Shown in pieces: positions 59,273 to 62,111 of a stretch of 62,111 nt of DNA. The notes beneath the pieces are model-generated. The model was not told the DNA's origin. It was given only the letters and a program-made list of their open reading frames with translations, and made no database searches. Location of the stretch: NCBI GenBank assembly GCA_028871345.1, contig JAGWNK010000020.1:1-62111 (forward strand), given 5' to 3'. The position numbers and the translations under genes are program-made. The DNA is from Alphaproteobacteria bacterium (lineage in GTDB: Bacteria; Pseudomonadota; Alphaproteobacteria; Micropepsales; Micropepsaceae). Each line of letters opens with the position of its first letter. The stretch's first letter is position 1.

Positions 59273-60283
59273 ATGGCCCTCAAGGACCGGTTGAACGACG
59301 CGCTTCATTCGACCGGCAATGCCCGAAGACAGGAAACATTGCGCGCCGTGCTGACCACAGCCGGCGGCGACGGCGACGCCGAAGTTCGAGCGGCCATCGC
59401 CAAGATCATTGCAGAATGCGAAGAGAAGGCGGCGGCCTATCGCTTGGCGGGGCAGACGGAGCTTGCGAAAGCGGAGCACGACGAGATTGAGGCCTTGCGC
59501 GGCTTCCTGCGCAGTGCCGAGGTCGAACCGCAGCCCGCACCGCCCAGCGCCAAATCCACGCGGCCCGCGGCAGCGAAGCGTCCTGCGCAGGCGAAATCCC
59601 TGTTCTCTCGAACCCAGAAGATCATCGTCGGCGCCGTCGTCATCACTTTGGCGGCGGTCGGCGGCATTTATTTCTTCGTATTCCAGGGAGCGAGCGACAA
59701 TACCGGCCCCAGCCAAACGGGAAATGCGTCGATCACCCTGTTTGCGGACGACCGCACGCTTGGCAATCCCCGGGCGCCCGTCACATTCCTTGAATACGCC
59801 GCCCCGACTTGCCCGGTGTGCGCGCACTTCGCGTTGACGGCTATGCCGGACATCGAGAAGAAATACATCGCCACCGGAAAAGTCTTCTACATCTTCCGTG
59901 TCTTCCCCCTCCAGGCGGCCGACGGGGCGGTCGAAGGCATCGCGCGTTGCCTTCCCAAGGAGAGGTACTTCCCCTACATCACAATGATGTTCCGCAACCA
60001 GTCGCAGTGGGACCCGGACGGATACAACATTCCCGACGTCTCCGGTGCGATCATTCGCCTTGCGCGTCTGGAAGGAGTGACGCCGGAGCAGGCCAACCGG
60101 TGCATGACCGATCGCAAGACCCGTGCCTACATCAACCAGGTCGCGCAGGACGGCGAGACGAGATTCAACATTTGGGGCACGCCCACTTTGGTGGTCGACG
60201 GGCAAGTCGTGGAGGCTCGCTTGGGGCAAAGCAGGAAGGAAGCCGTGACGGAACGGATCGAATCGTCGCTGTCCAGGAAATGA
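59273..60283 (+). CDS. Fusion: YqeY-like domain, TM helix, DsbA-like thioredoxin domain
   Basis: A 336-residue protein. Residues 1-80 (LKDRLNDALHSTG, then EECEEKAAAYRLAGQTELAKAEHDEIE-like pattern, ending LRGFL) follow the GatB/YqeY domain. A Pro/Ala/Lys linker and one TM helix (IIVGAVVITLAAVGGIYFFVF, about 115-137) lead to a DsbA-like domain. Its active site is TCPVC (about residue 180), and NIWGTPTLVVDG supplies the cis-Pro loop. The topology puts YqeY in the cytoplasm and the oxidoreductase in the periplasm. GGGGAG precedes ATG 59273. Confidence 0.8.
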   Translation: MALKDRLNDALHSTGNARRQETLRAVLTTAGGDGDAEVRAAIAKIIAECEEKAAAYRLAGQTELAKAEHDEIEALRGFLRSAEVEPQPAPPSAKSTRPAAAKRPAQAKSLFSRTQKIIVGAVVITLAAVGGIYFFVFQGASDNTGPSQTGNASITLFADDRTLGNPRAPVTFLEYAAPTCPVCAHFALTAMPDIEKKYIATGKVFYIFRVFPLQAADGAVEGIARCLPKERYFPYITMMFRNQSQWDPDGYNIPDVSGAIIRLARLEGVTPEQANRCMTDRKTRAYINQVAQDGETRFNIWGTPTLVVDGQVVEARLGQSRKEAVTERIESSLSRK

Positions 60284-60443
60284 CGAACGGCCGCTGCCGT
60301 TGTGCCGGTTCCCGGATGAGATCGGCGGCCCGTCCCTTGGTGGGTTCCATTAAAAATCGTTTTGGTTCCGCGCCGCGCTGATCCAACGGGTGCGCCAGCC
60401 GTTATCCCATGCAAGGGGGCGCGACGAAGGATGGGAGATGCCC

Positions 60444-60857
60444 ATGACCCGAACGCTCTTCCTCGCGGCGTCGATTGCCGCGCTGGCGACGCTTGCACCG
60501 CCTGCGGCCGCGCAATCCGATGTCTTTACGCCCGGCGATCAAGGCTACCAACCGGAACGCCCCAACATCATCGTCGAGCAGGTCCCGGTCAATCTCAGCA
60601 ACGTGGACATCGACAGTCGGAGAGGCGCACGCGTCGCGCTGAACCGCATCGACAGGGCCGCCAAAGCGGCCTGCGGCGGAAGCCCGCAATTCGACTCGAT
60701 GTATTCGGTCGCGCCAATCTACGTCACGCGACAGTTCGACCTTTGCCGGGAACATGCGGATACCCGCGCCGTCGAGAGGCTGCAATCTCCCGAGGTGTCG
60801 CGGCTCTATGACCGCGGCTATCACGCCAGGATCGCGAGCCTCGTCCCGCCGGAATAG
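60444..60857 (+). CDS. UrcA-family exported protein
   Basis: A 137-residue protein with a signal peptide (LFLAASIAALATLAPPAAAQ). The mature region has VNLSNVDIDSRRGARVALNRIDRAAKAACG and later DLCREHA, the UrcA pattern with two cysteines likely disulfide-bonded. The family is common in alphaproteobacteria; function unknown. ATG 60444 follows GGGAG at 6 nt; ATG 60438 is also in frame. Confidence 0.82.
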   Translation: MTRTLFLAASIAALATLAPPAAAQSDVFTPGDQGYQPERPNIIVEQVPVNLSNVDIDSRRGARVALNRIDRAAKAACGGSPQFDSMYSVAPIYVTRQFDLCREHADTRAVERLQSPEVSRLYDRGYHARIASLVPPE

Positions 60858-61110
60858 GGCGGATTCCGTCCGCATAAAATGGTTGTCGATGCCTGCGCGG
60901 ATTCGCGGTCACGGCGGCACGCGAGGGCATGGGCTCGGGCAACACGTTGTCGGAGCTTGAGACCGCGGCGGCAATGACCGGCCCTGAAGCCGAAAAGAAT
61001 CCGAGAGATATGCGCCGCGCCGAAATGGCGCGACCTCGCCTCCGGGCGAATCGTGGTCAGGATTCGCCGGGGCCCCTATAGTCGACCGGGCACCATCGAG
61101 GGGGACTCCC

Positions 61111-61980
61111 ATGATGAGAACTGCGCGCGTCGCCGCGTTCTTCTGTGCGTTCTTCAGTGTGTCGCTTCTTCTTGCGCCTTCCGCATTCGCACAGGCGGAC
61201 CGCCAGGGCTGCAAGGATTATCCCGGCATCAGCCGCATGCCGAACTTCTATCTCGACCAGTGCACGGCCAAGCAGTTCGACGCGGCCAAGTTTCCGGTCG
61301 GCCCCAAGGACAAGGAAGTCGATCAACAACAGGAAGGCCGCTATTTCTATCTAGCCTATTACCAGAAGCAGAACGCGCCCGCTTCCAGCATGCTGCAGAT
61401 CATCCGCAACCTGCAGAACGCCGCACGCAGCGCCGGCGGCCAGGTGATGGCCGATCAGCAGGGCGGCAACTGGTACGACACCACGCTCAAGCTGAACAAG
61501 GCCGGCAAGGAAACCTGGATCCAGGTGGAAGCGCGCGACGACAATTACGCGCTGACGATCATCGAGAAGCAGGCGATGGCGCAGGACGTCACCATGGACG
61601 CCAGGGCCATGGGCGGCGCCCTCGGCGAGTCGGGCAAGGTGGCGCTCTACGGCATCTATTTCGACACGGCGAAATCCGTGGTGAAACCGGAATCGGATCC
61701 GACGCTGGCCGAGATCGCCAAACTTCTGAAGCAGAACCCGGCACTCAAGGTTTTCATCGTCGGGCACACCGACATGGTGGGCGATGCGGCGTCGAACGTG
61801 CGCCTGTCGCAGGCGCGCGCCCAAGCCGTCATCGCGGCGCTCACCGGCCGCTACGGCGTCGCCGCCGCGCGGCTGAAGCCGTTCGGCGCAGGCCCCTATG
61901 CACCGGTGGCATCCAACAAGAGCGAAGAAGGCCGCGCCAAGAACCGCCGGGTGGAGTTGGTGGATTCAGCCATACAATGA
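61111..61980 (+). CDS. OmpA-family outer-membrane/peptidoglycan-binding protein
   Basis: A 289-residue exported protein. The signal peptide ends SAFAQA. A middle domain of about 130 residues is unassigned. The C-terminal OmpA domain has YFDTAKSVVKPES, VFIVGHTDMVGD, RLSQARAQAV and KNRRVELV, which bind diaminopimelate in peptidoglycan. No beta-barrel is evident. ATG 61111 follows GAGGGGGA; ATG 61114 is next. The 131 bp after the stop hold no clear feature. Confidence 0.88.
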   Translation: MMRTARVAAFFCAFFSVSLLLAPSAFAQADRQGCKDYPGISRMPNFYLDQCTAKQFDAAKFPVGPKDKEVDQQQEGRYFYLAYYQKQNAPASSMLQIIRNLQNAARSAGGQVMADQQGGNWYDTTLKLNKAGKETWIQVEARDDNYALTIIEKQAMAQDVTMDARAMGGALGESGKVALYGIYFDTAKSVVKPESDPTLAEIAKLLKQNPALKVFIVGHTDMVGDAASNVRLSQARAQAVIAALTGRYGVAAARLKPFGAGPYAPVASNKSEEGRAKNRRVELVDSAIQ

Positions 61981-62111
61981 GGTAACGGCTTCGGCCGGCA
62001 GGACTTGTCGCGGCGAAACCGGCGTGCACCGGGTCGCGTCGCCGCTTTTCCGCGTCGACGGCAGTCAAGCCTTTGCGTTGCCGCAGGCAAAAGAAATATT
62101 CTTTGGCTTGA

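Overview
The window is GC-rich chromosomal DNA, most likely from an alphaproteobacterium. Pointers are a D-xylonate dehydratase very like the Caulobacter enzyme, an UrcA-family protein, a BigR/SqrR-type persulfide sensor, an NsrR-type Rrf2 regulator and a compact biotin cluster. A Rhizomicrobium- or Caulobacterales-like host would fit, but that is a guess. No rRNA or CRISPR array was seen.

Left part (1-11770): two copies of a dimeric palindromic repeat (1-133 and 4041-4206) bracket a peptide transporter, a small Cys-rich exported protein, DinB and a DUF2249-like protein. Then come an amino-acid permease, an APH-fold kinase, an exported methyltransferase, a pentapeptide-like protein, a TPR protein, a PEP-CTERM protein with a possible sigma-54 promoter, and a HigBA toxin-antitoxin pair.

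Island (11877-22383): a 10.5-kb element sits in tRNA-Ser(CGA). It is bounded by a 39-bp direct repeat equal to the 5' half of the tRNA. It carries a tyrosine integrase, an RHH protein, a divergent HTH/excisionase-like gene behind a strong promoter, a Toprim-like plus SF3-like primase-helicase, an iteron-like array suggesting an origin, a terminase small subunit homologue, an XRE regulator with its own operator, several unknown genes and a HEPN-motif protein. There are no capsid or tail genes. This layout resembles a phage satellite of the PICI type, and it is the most interesting object in the window.

Middle (22384-42890): a sulfotransferase, a membrane protein with a 24-aa upstream micro-ORF, RlmJ, an SSS symporter and a two-motif aspartic protease. 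A minus-strand sugar block follows: LacI regulator, xylonate dehydratase, sugar porter, aldose 1-epimerase and GH3 glycosidase. After that come NsrR, a Tat-exported M3 peptidase, a histidine kinase coupled to a HerA-like ATPase, and a secreted unknown.

Right part (42983-62111): a four-gene operon joined by 4-nt overlaps (BigR-like sensor, rhodanese, RND adaptor, RND permease) diverges from a DUF2892 gene across one overlapping promoter/operator. Next are an acetyltransferase, a proline-dehydrogenase-like protein, tRNA-Leu(CAA), the divergent bioFD and bioBA genes, DUF2905, purH, a 2-hydroxyacid dehydrogenase, a serine hydrolase, a YqeY-TM-DsbA fusion, an UrcA protein and an OmpA-family protein.
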